This document shows, piece after piece, positions 54,142 through 64,000 of a DNA stretch of 64,000 nucleotides. The notes under the pieces were generated by a model. That model made no database searches. It was not told the origin of the DNA and saw only the letters and a program-made list of their open reading frames with translations. The DNA comes from Sipunculus nudus (lineage: Eukaryota > Annelida > Sipuncula > Golfingiida > Sipunculidae): assembly GCA_026874595.1 (NCBI GenBank), contig CM049315.1, positions 70,441,916-70,505,915 of the forward strand, given 5' to 3'. The position numbers and the translations under genes are program-made. How positions within the stretch are numbered: the first letter of the stretch is position 1; the number at the start of each line of letters is the position of its first letter.

Positions 54142-55511
54142 CAATTCAGATAAACGTAATTTTTTTCACAAAGGACAGCCCGGCGTAATTGTCATGTTAC
54201 ACTAAAGCACCATGCACTACCTGTGAGGTTTATTCATCAGAGACTATTTTATCACCTATCGCCATTTATAATAAGCAAGGTTGCTATAAAGCGTTTATAT
54301 TTCCCGTTGCGGATGTGATATGCAATTATAGAACGTCAGCTGTGGTGCATATGGTTGCCGGATAAATGTCAAAAATGATGTTATTTGTTGTATGCGAGTT
54401 ACAAATCCATAAGAAATGTCTATAAATTTCACATTATATTTAAATTTATCGTTGTCTAATAAATATTTGGCTGTTAAGACAAGAATATATTAAACTTTAA
54501 TATACTTAACAGGAGAGGAAGGACCTGCTGTGTGCGGCCGTAGTCTAGGATAGTAGTAAATTAAAAATAATCATTGTACAGTGATCACAAGGATTAAGAA
54601 CGTGGAAAGTAATTTTATATGTCACCCTTTACATGAACCGTAATACCTTGAAATGTACAGATATGCCTTTCCCCAGAAAAACTTGTCTTACCGCTAAACT
54701 TGCATCCTACCATCATATCCTCAGTGTAAACGTGATTCTGCCATTTTACATGCCATCCAACACGCAACCTTGTATGCAAAAAGAATTGAATGTTTTCAAT
54801 AGTAACACTGTTATATAAGAAACACGATTGTGCGGTTAAAAAAATCCAGGAAAAATATAGGAGATGAGGGCCGAAAAGTATAAGAAAATTATAAACCATT
54901 AATAGGAAAATATATCAAATTTAGGGATTCGGTGGGAGACCATCTGTAAAATATTTCGATTTTGTGTCATGTTTGTTATACTTCTTATCAGCTACTAATG
55001 TGAAAACCTCCAAGTGTTAACCTTTCCAACCGATTGGTACAAAATTTAAATTCTTTTCTGGGCACGTGTTTCCCTGTCTGAGGCAGACGGAAAGGCATTA
55101 TTACGACCCCTGCTTTATAATTCCTGTATCCCAAGAAAACATTCCGTATTTCAATTGAATGCCGCGTGAACGAAATATAAACGCCATGCAACTTAAGTGT
55201 ATAATACGTGCACATTGTTTTAGATTTTTCTTAAATGAAAGTTTGACGTTCGAACTGAACATAGGCAAACGTCGTGGTATAGGTCAGTAACGGCCTAAAG
55301 CTTGGTCACAATGGTCACCTCTATGTTTGTGGTGGCGTTATTTTCCAGGCCACACCGGAAATCAGACCACTGTAACACGAAGCACTCCGTTAAAATAATT
55401 AATATGAATATGTAAATCACACACACACAGCGTAATCTCAGGTCACGCAGTCTTGTCATAGTAAACAAGACGCTATAGTCCGTTCCATATATGCTACTTT
55501 TCACAAAATGG
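54139..55511. other. Non-coding flank right of element 2
   Basis: Begins TGTTCAATTCAG as after the TA tract at 20319. Contains the repeat 54411-54490 shared with 44741. Minus frames at 54615-54899 and 55295-55504 have hydrophobic runs but no recognisable domain. Confidence 0.5.
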
Positions 55512-55517
55512 TTTATT
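55512..55517 (-). terminator. Poly(A) signal of caveolin gene
   Basis: AATAAA on minus, 141 nt downstream of the TAA stop at 55658. Confidence 0.55.
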
Positions 55518-55657
55518 TGCGAAATGTGAAGGGTTGAAATTCAACATGCACCCCCTGAATTTCATTTACAGGAAAATGTAGATCATATTGAAGACTACTG
55601 TTTTAGATTAACTGTTTAGTCGTCAGAAGTATGTAGCTCCGCGAGTAGTTTGATCCT

Positions 55658-56008
55658 TTAACAGTTGGCGTCAGCATGTACATGCATGGTTTTGATTTTG
55701 CTGCAGACAAGACCGATCGTTTCACAAAATGGCGCCAATAAACACTGGTTTGCAAAGTGGGCAAACCGTCGGGTTGTCCCACATTCGATATCAAGACAGC
55801 CCAGGAAAGGAGTGATGCACCAAACATGGCTCATAGTGACGCAGGCGAATTGACAGCCTCAACAAAACGCCAATGGCAGACCACAGAAAAAAGTGAAAAT
55901 GTTGTATAGAACTTGGCTGGAGCAGAGGAAACAGCAGTAGGCGGCGGAGAACACGCAGCCAGACGAGTGGGCGCCGTCCGGTTCTGCAATGACTTCCTGG
56001 AAACCAGC
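55658..56008 (-). pseudogene. Caveolin, exon 2, with in-frame TGA
   Basis: Acceptor CTCTTACAG, phase 0. Encodes AGFQEVIAEPDGAHSSG, matching the caveolin signature FEDVIAEPEGTHS, then the scaffolding region and the GLPLAFC start of the membrane hairpin. At residue 94 the codon is TGA (55861-55859), exactly where family members have Trp in the conserved I-W-G. The frame then continues colinearly with caveolin to TAA at 55658: ACVTMSHVWCITPF aligns with AILSFLHIWAVVP, and a C-terminal Cys-containing membrane-attachment segment follows. Exon 2 has about 15 Cys in 116 residues, many more than vertebrate caveolins. Either a very recent nonsense mutation, a sequencing error, or recoding. Caveolins shape plasma-membrane caveolae. 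Confidence 0.8.
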
Positions 56009-58074
56009 CTGTAAGAGGTTAATGTAGTTATAAACTAGTTATAGATGAATTCCACGAGTAATGACATGAAAGGAAAACTGTAAACTTTATAATTCGAGTG
56101 CATGTAATAATCTAATAAATGTAGCTTTAAGCATGGGGACATTGAACTGAATGTTTAATTGTTTAGATGTTACTTCATGGTAGAAGCTTGTGTACAGGTG
56201 TAGCCGTGAATACAGTAGACATTTATATTGGTCTGGTAAGCCGAACGTGAGTCGAGATAAAGCCATACGGGGGAATGTACTACAACGGTCATGTATCATG
56301 TTACATTGATATCGTGGTTAACAGCCGATAATCTTAAAATTAGTCTGCGAATGGTGAATTAACACAAAAGAATACAGGTGAAGTCACAAACCAAAATGAA
56401 AATCTTACTTTTTGGTAACGAGTCATTTCCTGTATCGCCTACAAGTTGGCTGTCGTCCACTAACCCGTGGTAGCCATGCTTGCTTTTATGCGGTCAGAAA
56501 ATCAACAAACATGTAAAGGAAGTTACCAATATGCTGAGTTAAAACGAAATTTTTGTCGCACATGGTAATTGATGTTGGAAATAATACAAAAAAGCTAACG
56601 ATCGGTATTGTTTAAGTCAAATGACAGCGTATTTTTGGTCAAAATGACTTAAATATTTGGATCCTCTTAGGACTTCAAAGTGCGGTGTGTTTTCCTAACA
56701 GCAGCCGTATTTTTTGGTGCTATTGAGCTTGAATTGATGTGTTACATAATACCGAACACTCTATGGGAAATATTTCCTCCAGCTGTCAATCGGTGCATCT
56801 TACATAATAATGTATATTCCTTGAAATACATCCCTATAACCTATAGCAGGGAACTTTAATCTACAATGTTCCAGAGACGGCTCGGAGGGACAGAAACATC
56901 AAGAGCACGCAATCATTAAGGTTCGGGAAAACTAAATGGCATCCGTATCTGTCTGTATCCAGATTTATACATAATATACAATCCATGCAAACCTTTCAAT
57001 CTATTTATTTATTTTTCAAATCAAATGTCCACACATAAAAAGATAATCGAAATATCCCCACCAAAGTCCGCCCCTAAATGTAATCAACCCATACCCCAAA
57101 TTCCGCATTTACCCGAATGAAAATGTGATATTGATAAAAAAAAAGTCGTTCGAGATAAAGAAACAGGTAGACAATAATTCAAAGTCACCTTGTTATCCAC
57201 AGAATATCTATGAAAGTTGGGTAAGTTTTGGAGCGTTGTGCGGTCTCTCCACTCAGTAATGAATGGATATTCTGGTCATGGGGGCAGGCAAATATAGAAT
57301 GAATAACCCTCTAGCACCTGATATGGCTGCTTGGGTAGTATACTCCCCAGGGAGCCGAGAAAAGCTACAAGAATGAACAAGTCCGAAAGACCAGGAAGGC
57401 AAAGTGTAAAGTAGGATGAGACTGACATCGTCGGTGATATCAGACTATAAACCCCCATCTTTACCCTTTTTTAGATCATACTATAGGATAAGGAGGAAAC
57501 CTTGTTGCCTCAGCGTTCATTCCCGTTCGTGTGTGTTTGTTCACACCATCACTCAAGCAATCTGGAACGGAATCTTATTAAATTTTCACTGCATCTTGGA
57601 AATGGGCAAATGAAGAACCGAGTTGATTTGGTGTAGATCCGGATCCAGGAATGTCATTAAGCAATAGTCACAATCTATCGTAATTTATGCACAAATAAGT
57701 TTTGGAAAATGCGCCGAATACTTGAAACGCAAACTAATATTGGGGAACATGTGCGCCAATGAACCAGGGAAAATGAGCCAATTAGTAAATGAAAACATGC
57801 GTTCCGGAGAACCCCACATTATGGAATGTCCGCATGGCCTGCATTCGTTAGAATGCATATCTTTAGTTTTAAATGGTAGGGGGAAGAACTGAAATGTTTT
57901 TTGAGAATTACTAATAAAATGACCCCTCAAGTACTACAGGCTATATTTGACATAGGAGATTCTGAAAGATACTTTGGTGGAATTTCAACATTTAACATTC
58001 GAGGGAAAAAAAATAATTTTCTTGATTCTAACGTCTTACCCACGAGGCTGCGTTCTGTTAAAAAAAAACCCCAC
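56009..58074. other. Caveolin intron
   Basis: 2,066 bp, GT...AG. Contains dispersed-repeat copy 6 (57500-57870). No other exon seen. Confidence 0.6.
57500..57870 (+). repeat. Dispersed ~370-bp repeat, copy 6
   Basis: GCCTCAGCGTTCATTCCCG, GGATCCGGATCCAGGAATG-like and GAATGCATATCTTTAGTT blocks in family order. Confidence 0.75.
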
Positions 58075-58206
58075 CTGAACATATTGGTTGATGTGTGACG
58101 GATCGCCGTCTTCTAGATCCACATCACAACACCCTGTCACTTTGTCTCTGATGTATCGTTTTACTTCAGAGAAGTTGAAGGTCCGCTTTGCCTGTTGATC
58201 TGCCAT
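58075..58206 (-). CDS. CAV: Caveolin, exon 1
   Basis: ATG at 58206 (GGAAATGG, A at -3), 44 codons, then CAG and donor GTGGGG (58074-58069), phase 0. It encodes a polar N-terminus (MADQQAKRTFNFSEVKRYI), a CC pair and DVDLEDGDPSHINQYVQ, where DPSHIN corresponds to the DPKHLN of vertebrate caveolin-1. The join to exon 2 gives the family's continuous DP-HIN...VIAEP spacing. Deduced length 160 residues with the residue-94 TGA counted, close to the family's ~150-180. Family-level symbol only; vertebrate CAV1/2/3 orthology is not implied. Confidence 0.85.
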
Positions 58207-58464
58207 TTCCTAGGCCTGTCAGTTTAGCAGTCAGTTCAACAAATCAGCAATTGACAAAAGCAGAACACTTATATGACGCTTTCGCTTTTTCGGTTTAAAC
58301 TAGAGAGTAGATAACGCTGGGACAATAGAACGTTTGTTTATCTGTCGGTTTATGAAAACCCTTCATGAAGTATCACAATTGCTTGAGACCTCTGAGTCAA
58401 CTATTCACTAACACTTCTGAACAGTTTATAATTATACATGCTGGTATTAAACTACCCTTACATG

Positions 58465-58830
58465 CGGTTTGTTATTGTCTCCGCCAGGAGCGAATGTGTT
58501 CATTCCCCAGTTCATTCCCTTTCGTGTGTATGTTTGTGTGTGTGTTTTTGGTCACAACATAACTCAAGCAATCATGAATGGAACTCCATTATATTGCCAG
58601 GGCACTTCGGGAATGGGCTAGTGAAGAATCGATTTGATTTTGGTATGGATCCGCCTCATGAACCGGCTCCGGAAGGATTTCCAGGAATATTCACAAATGT
58701 ATAGTCACTTATGCATGAATGAACCTCGGACTACGGGCCGAATAAGAGAATGCAAACACGTTTTAGGGAGCATTCCACAATAGGGACCGCCCGCGTGGTG
58801 GAGGCCTGCATTCCCGAGAATGCATAATTC
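58465..58830 (+). repeat. Dispersed ~370-bp repeat, copy 7
   Basis: CTCCGCCAGGAGCGAATG, AATCGATTTGATTTTGGTAT and ATTCCCGAGAATGCATAA blocks; nearly full length. Confidence 0.8.
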
Positions 58831-59739
58831 TGGTTCGAAAATAGAAATTACAAAAGTAATGAAAAATCAAAGCATAAATTTATCTCAAATGCGCTCACAG
58901 CGCAGATACGTGCGCCCATGCCTGTATTCACATGAGGAAGGGTAAAAATATATTTAGTTCTTTAAACGATCAGCCACATTTTAACAATTGAAAACATTTC
59001 ATTTGAAAACATATTGGCAAGAAACACATTATGAACCCAGAGTGTGCACCAAGAAAAGAGCTGTGGCATTTCAGATTGAATTTGATGGGATCTATGTGAT
59101 TACTGCACTTCCACCAAGATAGCGTCACCGTGACGACGACATTTCAACACTCGGATGAAGGCTTATATACCCGCTTGCTTTGCTGTATATTTGTCGATAA
59201 AATATTGTAAAACGTCATCGATAAATTGAAATGAAAAGCTCTTGAATAATTAACAGAAGCGGATTTTAGGACTGGTTTAACTTGAGGACGAATGCATTTG
59301 TTTTTATAGGTTGTGTGGGGAGGAACAAACAGCTACAACGTCATATAATAAGGCGTACTAGACTGAACCAAGATCAAGATCCTCCCAGACATTTCAGCAA
59401 CTGTTCTTTGGTCCATGAACCATCCTCTACAAGTTTTCATACGTATTCATTGAGACCTAATTGAGAAAATTTGTGGACAAAAAAGACAAATGCAAAAGCA
59501 ACAAGAGCACACACAAAGAACAAACCACGATCATCACATTAACCTTAAGACATGTTCCCTTGTTTCATTCCGCATATATACAATCAGAGAAGATATATTC
59601 AGTCAGAGATGAACTACCAAGATAACAGCATGTATATATCGTGATACATTTGTCCCGAACAAAACGTAAAAAATGAACACCGGCTCTTTACCTAAACGGT
59701 TAATAATAACTCGTAATCAGGTCCGATTGTGTGTAAATA

Positions 59740-59940
59740 GTTGCATCCGCCAGCAGGGTATGCGTTCGATCCCATTCGTGTGTGTTTGTTCACAAGATAA
59801 CTCGCGCAATCATGAAGGATATCTCATGAAATTTCCAGGGCATTTCAGGAATGGTCCAATGAAGGTTCGATTAGATTTTGGTATGGATCATCATCTAGGA
59901 ACGTCATCAAGAAAATCACAAATGTACAGTCACTTATGAT
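59740..59940 (+). repeat. Dispersed ~370-bp repeat, copy 8 (3'-truncated)
   Basis: Starts ATCCGCCAGCAGGGTATGCG and stops after CAAATGTACAGTCACTTATGA. Confidence 0.75.
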
Positions 59941-60302
59941 CATCAGAACACCACTTTTAAACTCCGTAATCACTGACTGCAGATTATTTGTATGAACGAA
60001 TGTTTTCTGCGCTTATCACATATATTTTAATTGTTTCTCCCAGTTGTATGTCTTCATTGAAAGTGCTCCAGGTTATGAAATGTTTCACCTGGCCTACAAG
60101 ATTTTATCAAAATACCATCAATATTTAGAAATCGAAATTCGCCTACGGGGCGTCAGATGTGGGTCAACTAGTAACCTAAAATTATGGAAGTTAATTAAAG
60201 ATACTTATAACGTAATACTGACGCTGGTCTTTTTTTTCATTTGCAAAGTATGCAAATACCTGCGTTGATCATGGGCCATTTCTGTCTTTGTTTCTTTTTT
60301 TC

Positions 60303-60770
60303 TTTAAAGGGGCCCAATCACCTATTTGACCTTTATAAAATAAAGGTTATCCCTTGGAGCTTTTATAAAAATAGGCCAGAAAATGTGGATATCACCGCAC
60401 ACAGGCTGCTCGTTTTGCTTATAACAAAGTGTTTATAATATGCGGGGGCCCGATAAAATAATCAAAGTTAACAAGGGCATCTGGGAGCAAGTCAGATAGA
60501 ACAGAGCTTTGAAAATGGGCTTTTGCAACAAGTGACCTTTTTACATCCTCATTTATACAATCTACCAACTTAGATTACATGTTTTTCCCGTTTGTCAACA
60601 TTGCTGTGTTAACAAACATGTTGTTGATAAACAAGTTCATACATTCTTCACGGAGGCGTTATAAGAATTTTTCACAACCAAAATTACCCTCAGATCATAA
60701 GTATATATACAGAGGAAGCCAGAAATCACATAAATTCTTTTCAAAAGGTAGGAGAATATGCAGCTTTAAT
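60303..60770 (-). mobile_element. TIR element with GGGGCCC ends, copy 2 (inverse of 34302-34746)
   Basis: TTTAAAGGGGCCCAATCACC at left; interior blocks GATAAACAAGTTCATACATT and TTTGTCAACATTGCTGTG match the inverse of the 34.3-kb copy. The far end is eroded. Confidence 0.55.
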
Positions 60771-61813
60771 ATCATATAATATTGAAATTGATGAGCTTTT
60801 CAGCCAAATTGAAATAATACTGTCGGAGATCTAAATAATACACTGTGATCAATGACATCATTATCATATATGTAGCTTTAACCTCAATATAACTGACAGT
60901 TTTGCTGTATCTCAGACATTAAAAGTCCGATTTTCCAAATCAAAGTCCCACAGGACCAGTAAGGTATGTGAGTTATTATTTAAAAAGTACGGTTAGGTTT
61001 GATAAATAATAAAATTAATTCATTTAATTATTGGACAGTAGTCCAATTTTGGCGCAAAGAAAAGTGCACATGGAAAAGCTATTCAGCGAGCGTTTTTGCT
61101 TGCTGATTTCAAAATCGAATAAATGTCAGCGTACATGGAAAATCGATCTTGCCGCATGTTTTAAATAAGGCCTATCTTGCCTTAATACGTTGAAATATTA
61201 TGAGAATACCCTTTCTGAACGACCTGATGTGGCATGCATGATGCTGGCTGTCATATTTATAGTCGTTTATAATGTTCCGAGAGTACGTTGGAATTCATAT
61301 TATAGCGATATCAAGTGGGTCAAGGGGTCATTTGAATAGTTATGTAGATGGCCACTAGATGGCGTTAGCGACAAGGACTAATAAAAGGTAACCACAATTA
61401 ACACTTATTGTCACATCCCCCTTTCTTTATATGAAAAGTATGAAATAAAGTATTACTGAGTAAGAACTGTTTATGTCGTAATTTACGAAGTCCATGGGTA
61501 ATAGTTAACAGTTATGTGTTTGTACATGTAAAGAGATAACAGTTAAATTACTGGGGTTGGTAAGAAGCACAGATACATATACAAAAATTAAACATGCACA
61601 AAGTCTTTGGATCGAGTACTCTTTACTACTCGACCTGATTTGGTTTTAACAACCCTGTCCCTTGAAGATGTCTGACCAGCACTGCAGACTCCACTGAACT
61701 CGGCTCATCAGGTTGTTCATCGGCTCACTACTCATCTGCGATTATGTCTGTGCTATCACTGTCTCAGACACATAAGGGATATCTGCAGGTGGTTCACAAT
61801 AATCAGTTTCACA

Positions 61814-62191
61814 CCGGACTTCTGTGGCTCAGGGGAAGAGCACAGGACTCAAAGCCGGGGGATCGTGAGTTCGAATCTCAGTCGAGGCGGTGAGGTTTTT
61901 CACGGTCGGCCTCCACCCAGGGTGAGCGCTCTGCAGGCTAAATGGGAAGGCCGTGTTTCACTCACAAACGAGTGCGCCTTTCGGGGGTTCCTCGTTGGTA
62001 TGAACCAGCAATAGGGACGATTAGTCATCGGGCCTGGTTGACGCCAGGATATAAAATGAGAGGAAGCGTGTGATACTGCCCTGTCACGTAGTCCGAAACC
62101 GGAACGGATTTCTGCGGATGTACATGTACGTAGTTAAGTTAGCATTAAAAAATGGAGGCGGTTACCTCCAAGAAAAAATAATAATAATAAT
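61814..62191 (+). mobile_element. tRNA-derived SINE, copy 2 (intact promoter boxes)
   Basis: Head with pol III A box TGGCTCAGGGG (61825-61835) and B box GAGTTCGAATC (61867-61877), about 32 bp apart as in a tRNA. A body with CACGGTCGGCCTCCACCCAG and GGCCTGGTTGACGCCAGGAT follows, ending GCATTAAAAAATGGAGGCGG, TTACCTCCAAG and an (AAT)n-like tail. Same family as 42718-43110. The shared GGAGGCGGTTACCTCCA near the 3' end is a small hairpin. Confidence 0.85.
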
Positions 62192-62339
62192 TATCAGTTT
62201 AACGCGAAGCACGGTGAATTTACGGTTTCTACGATACTATCTATCATCTTCTGTTCTAACCACAATACGTTTACCCACAAGCCACAAAAGCAATATCATA
62301 TAATAAATCCCTCTGACCCCTACTTACGAGTCTGCACAA

Positions 62340-63425
62340 ATTAAAAATAAATAGCCTTACTCTTTATAATCATCTGCAACAACTGAAAAACAAAACTGGC
62401 CTTGACCTATTAAATATGTCTGGCATTTTGGTTTGTGATGCCGCAGATCTGCTCGCTCCTTCTCTTACGCATATTTTTAACCAGTCTCTTACTACTGACT
62501 GGAAATGCGCAAAAGTCAAAATTTCTCTTTTTGCTCATTTACGGAATCATGAACTCCTCTCAACTAACAAACTGCTTTACTGTCAAATAACTCCACTCAA
62601 ACTGCTCTTCACCATTTAGTTGACAACTGGCTCTCTATTATTGATCAGGGCAAACTTAATGCCGCGTGTTTTCTCGATTTTAAAAAGGGCGTTGCTTCAC
62701 TAACACAGTATTCTTTTAAACAAATTAGGACAATAATGAGTTCATTGGACCTCTCTAAAGTGATTTCATTCATATTTAAATGATCGCAAACAATTTGTAA
62801 CCTTCGCCAATAGTAATTCGAATGTAAAAACTATAACAATAGGTGTACTTCAAGGGACCGTCCTAGGTCCAATACTCTTTTTAATATATCTGAACGACTT
62901 ACCTGCTAATGTCCCTGGAGCAAAATGCTCTATCTACGCCGCTGATATGACGATATATGTAATCGGCCCTGACGTTAATACTGCCCGAAACAAACTTCAG
63001 ACTGGCTTTCCCAAGTAGTTCATTGGATGCGTAATAATATGCTCTCAATAAATGCCATAAAAAATCAGCTTCGATGTTTATACACTCCAAACAACGTAGG
63101 TCTGATGATAACCTATCAATTAGTAGAGGTAATTTTATTATAGTGAAATTGACCGCCATCTTTCATGGAAGAATCAGACAAATGTAGTAATAAATGCTCG
63201 AAGATAGGATTACTGCACCGAATTAGCAAATTTCTCCCTAAAATACTTGTATGCGTATTATCACGCGTTCATTCAACCTAATATTGACTATGGCCTCACT
63301 GTTTGGGGAAATTGTGCTCGTACATTTCGTCTTCCAATTCAGCGGCTATTAGTATAACGCTCGTTTATTAGTAAATTCAAATGTTAAACTTCCGAAAACA
63401 CGCACAGCAATCCTAAAAACCTCAT
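62340..63425 (+). pseudogene. Decayed CR1/Jockey-like LINE reverse transcriptase
   Basis: Fragments of one RT in several frames, in order: DAADLLAPSLTHIFNQSLTT (from about 62439), DNWLSIIDQGKLNAACFLDF, YLNDRKQFVTFANSNS, GVLQGTVLGPILFLIYLNDL (62842 on), CSIYAADMTIYVIG, HWMRNNMLSIN and AFIQPNIDYGLTVWGNCART. These are the core and thumb motifs of non-LTR RTs. The catalytic YADD reads YAAD (62935-62946). Stops and frameshifts throughout. Cut at its 3' side by the LTR at 63451. Confidence 0.85.
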
Positions 63426-63450
63426 CCTTTTATGCAGGTAGTGTTCTATG

Positions 63451-64000
63451 TGTTACGGAACCTAATATAAACAGATCACGTATGCGTGATGAATACAAAT
63501 TTTTTTAACAGAGATAAAAAAAAATCAGCTTCTGTAACACTAGGCAGCGGGAAATGTCTAGGGGAATGAATAAAGAAGTCAGTGGTTTTTTTGTTAACAA
63601 ATAACTATAATTTATTCCTAAAACAACCCTAACAATACAATACACTAAATCAATACAATTATACAGTAACACAGCGTTATAGCAACAAGTCAATACAATC
63701 ACATAGAAAGATAATGATACAGTACCTCGACACCAACAGTGTCACCAAGATAAGTCCTTTGAATGTAACTCTCGGAGAATGACAGTCCAGTGGAAAGTTC
63801 TTGCAACAACACAGAAAGTAAACTGAAGTCCAAATGTATAAAATCCAGGAAAGTTCTCGAAAAAATCTATAATTGCCGCATTCGTCGGATAAGGTCCTGA
63901 CACACGCTTCTGCGTCCGCTGGAATCTACTCTGCTGTCTCCTCTGGTTCTAATAAACAGCTCTTTATATACTTTCACACCCTAAGCCGGGAACCTTCCAC
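63451..64000 (-). mobile_element. Partial LTR at window edge (same family as 45324)
   Basis: Starts TGTTACGGAACCTAATATAA, shares CTGTAACACTAGGCAG, GAAATGTCTAGGGGA and ACACTAAATCAATACAATTA with the solo LTR, and has a TATATAAAGAG-like box on minus near 63960. It runs off the window, so solo or full element cannot be told. It sits in the LINE remnant, hence is younger than it. Confidence 0.75.

Larger units (their letters stand above)
58207..61813. other. Upstream of caveolin: repeats and one weak candidate exon
   Basis: Dispersed-repeat copies at 58465-58830 and 59740-59940, a TIR element (60303-60770), and a short repeat at 61236-61290 (ATAATGTTCCGAGAGTACGT) also present at 45149-45200. 60044-60268 follows a good acceptor (TTGTTTCTCCCAG) and reads LYVFIESAPGYEMFHLAYKI, but no donor, partner or family supports it. 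61300-61800 is unassigned. Confidence 0.45.

Noticed and set aside
54139-54260. Second hammerhead (CTGATGA on minus near 54233)
   Set aside because: No matching GAAA with a stem II at reasonable distance.
60044-60268. ORF after a good acceptor, LYVFIESAPGYEMFHLAYKI
   Set aside because: No donor, partner exon or recognisable family; kept only as a weak candidate in the region note.

Overview
This is a eukaryotic, AT-rich, intron-containing and very repeat-dense window. It holds animal gene families (an ankyrin-repeat/Death-domain protein, an SH3BGRL-type thioredoxin-fold protein, a caveolin), Ty3/gypsy LTR retrotransposons, a CR1/Jockey-like LINE, a tRNA-derived SINE family, many MITE-like foldbacks and long (TA)n tracts. 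The repeats with AGCTCA...TGAGC-type ends and CCGTCCGTCCG stretches resemble ones common in molluscs and related marine invertebrates. I infer a lophotrochozoan, probably a mollusc, but nothing in the window proves it.

Layout. 1-2654: repeat-rich 5' flank. 2655-29278 (+): an ANK-Death adaptor gene in three recognisable exons (2655-2788, 27511-27789, 28138-29278). Its 24.7-kb first intron holds a complete antisense Ty3/gypsy element (8734-17559), a 27-bp minisatellite (21379-22268) and several MITE-like repeats. A compact candidate type I hammerhead ribozyme lies at 3008-3053 (-). 33084-33407 (+): two candidate exons of an unidentified secreted protein separated by a 72-bp intron. 38692-41563 (-): a four-exon SH3BGRL-like gene made of very short exons. 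42.7-46.1 kb: SINE, MITE, solo LTR. 46103-54087 (+): a second LTR retrotransposon with integrase upstream of RNase H, a tandemly duplicated integrase and no reverse-transcriptase palm. 55658-58206 (-): a two-exon caveolin whose frame has one TGA exactly where the family has a conserved Trp. 58.2-64.0 kb: dispersed repeats, a SINE, a decayed LINE and the start of another LTR at the window edge.

Host genes and transposons are interleaved. The antisense retroelement sits inside the ANK-Death intron, a MITE abuts the SH3BGRL poly(A) signal, another MITE lies in the ANK-Death 3' region, and a dispersed-repeat copy lies in the caveolin intron. Three LTR insertions (8734, 45324, 46103) all interrupt (TA)n microsatellites. 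Both complete LTR elements look young (2 LTR differences in 656 bp and 2 noticed in 1147 bp), yet both are defective: one has an in-frame stop just after the protease DTGS and YLDN in place of YxDD, the other has a gag frameshift and lacks the RT palm.

All protein identities come from reading motifs by eye. Exon structures were deduced from splice-site and reading-phase agreement, not from transcripts.
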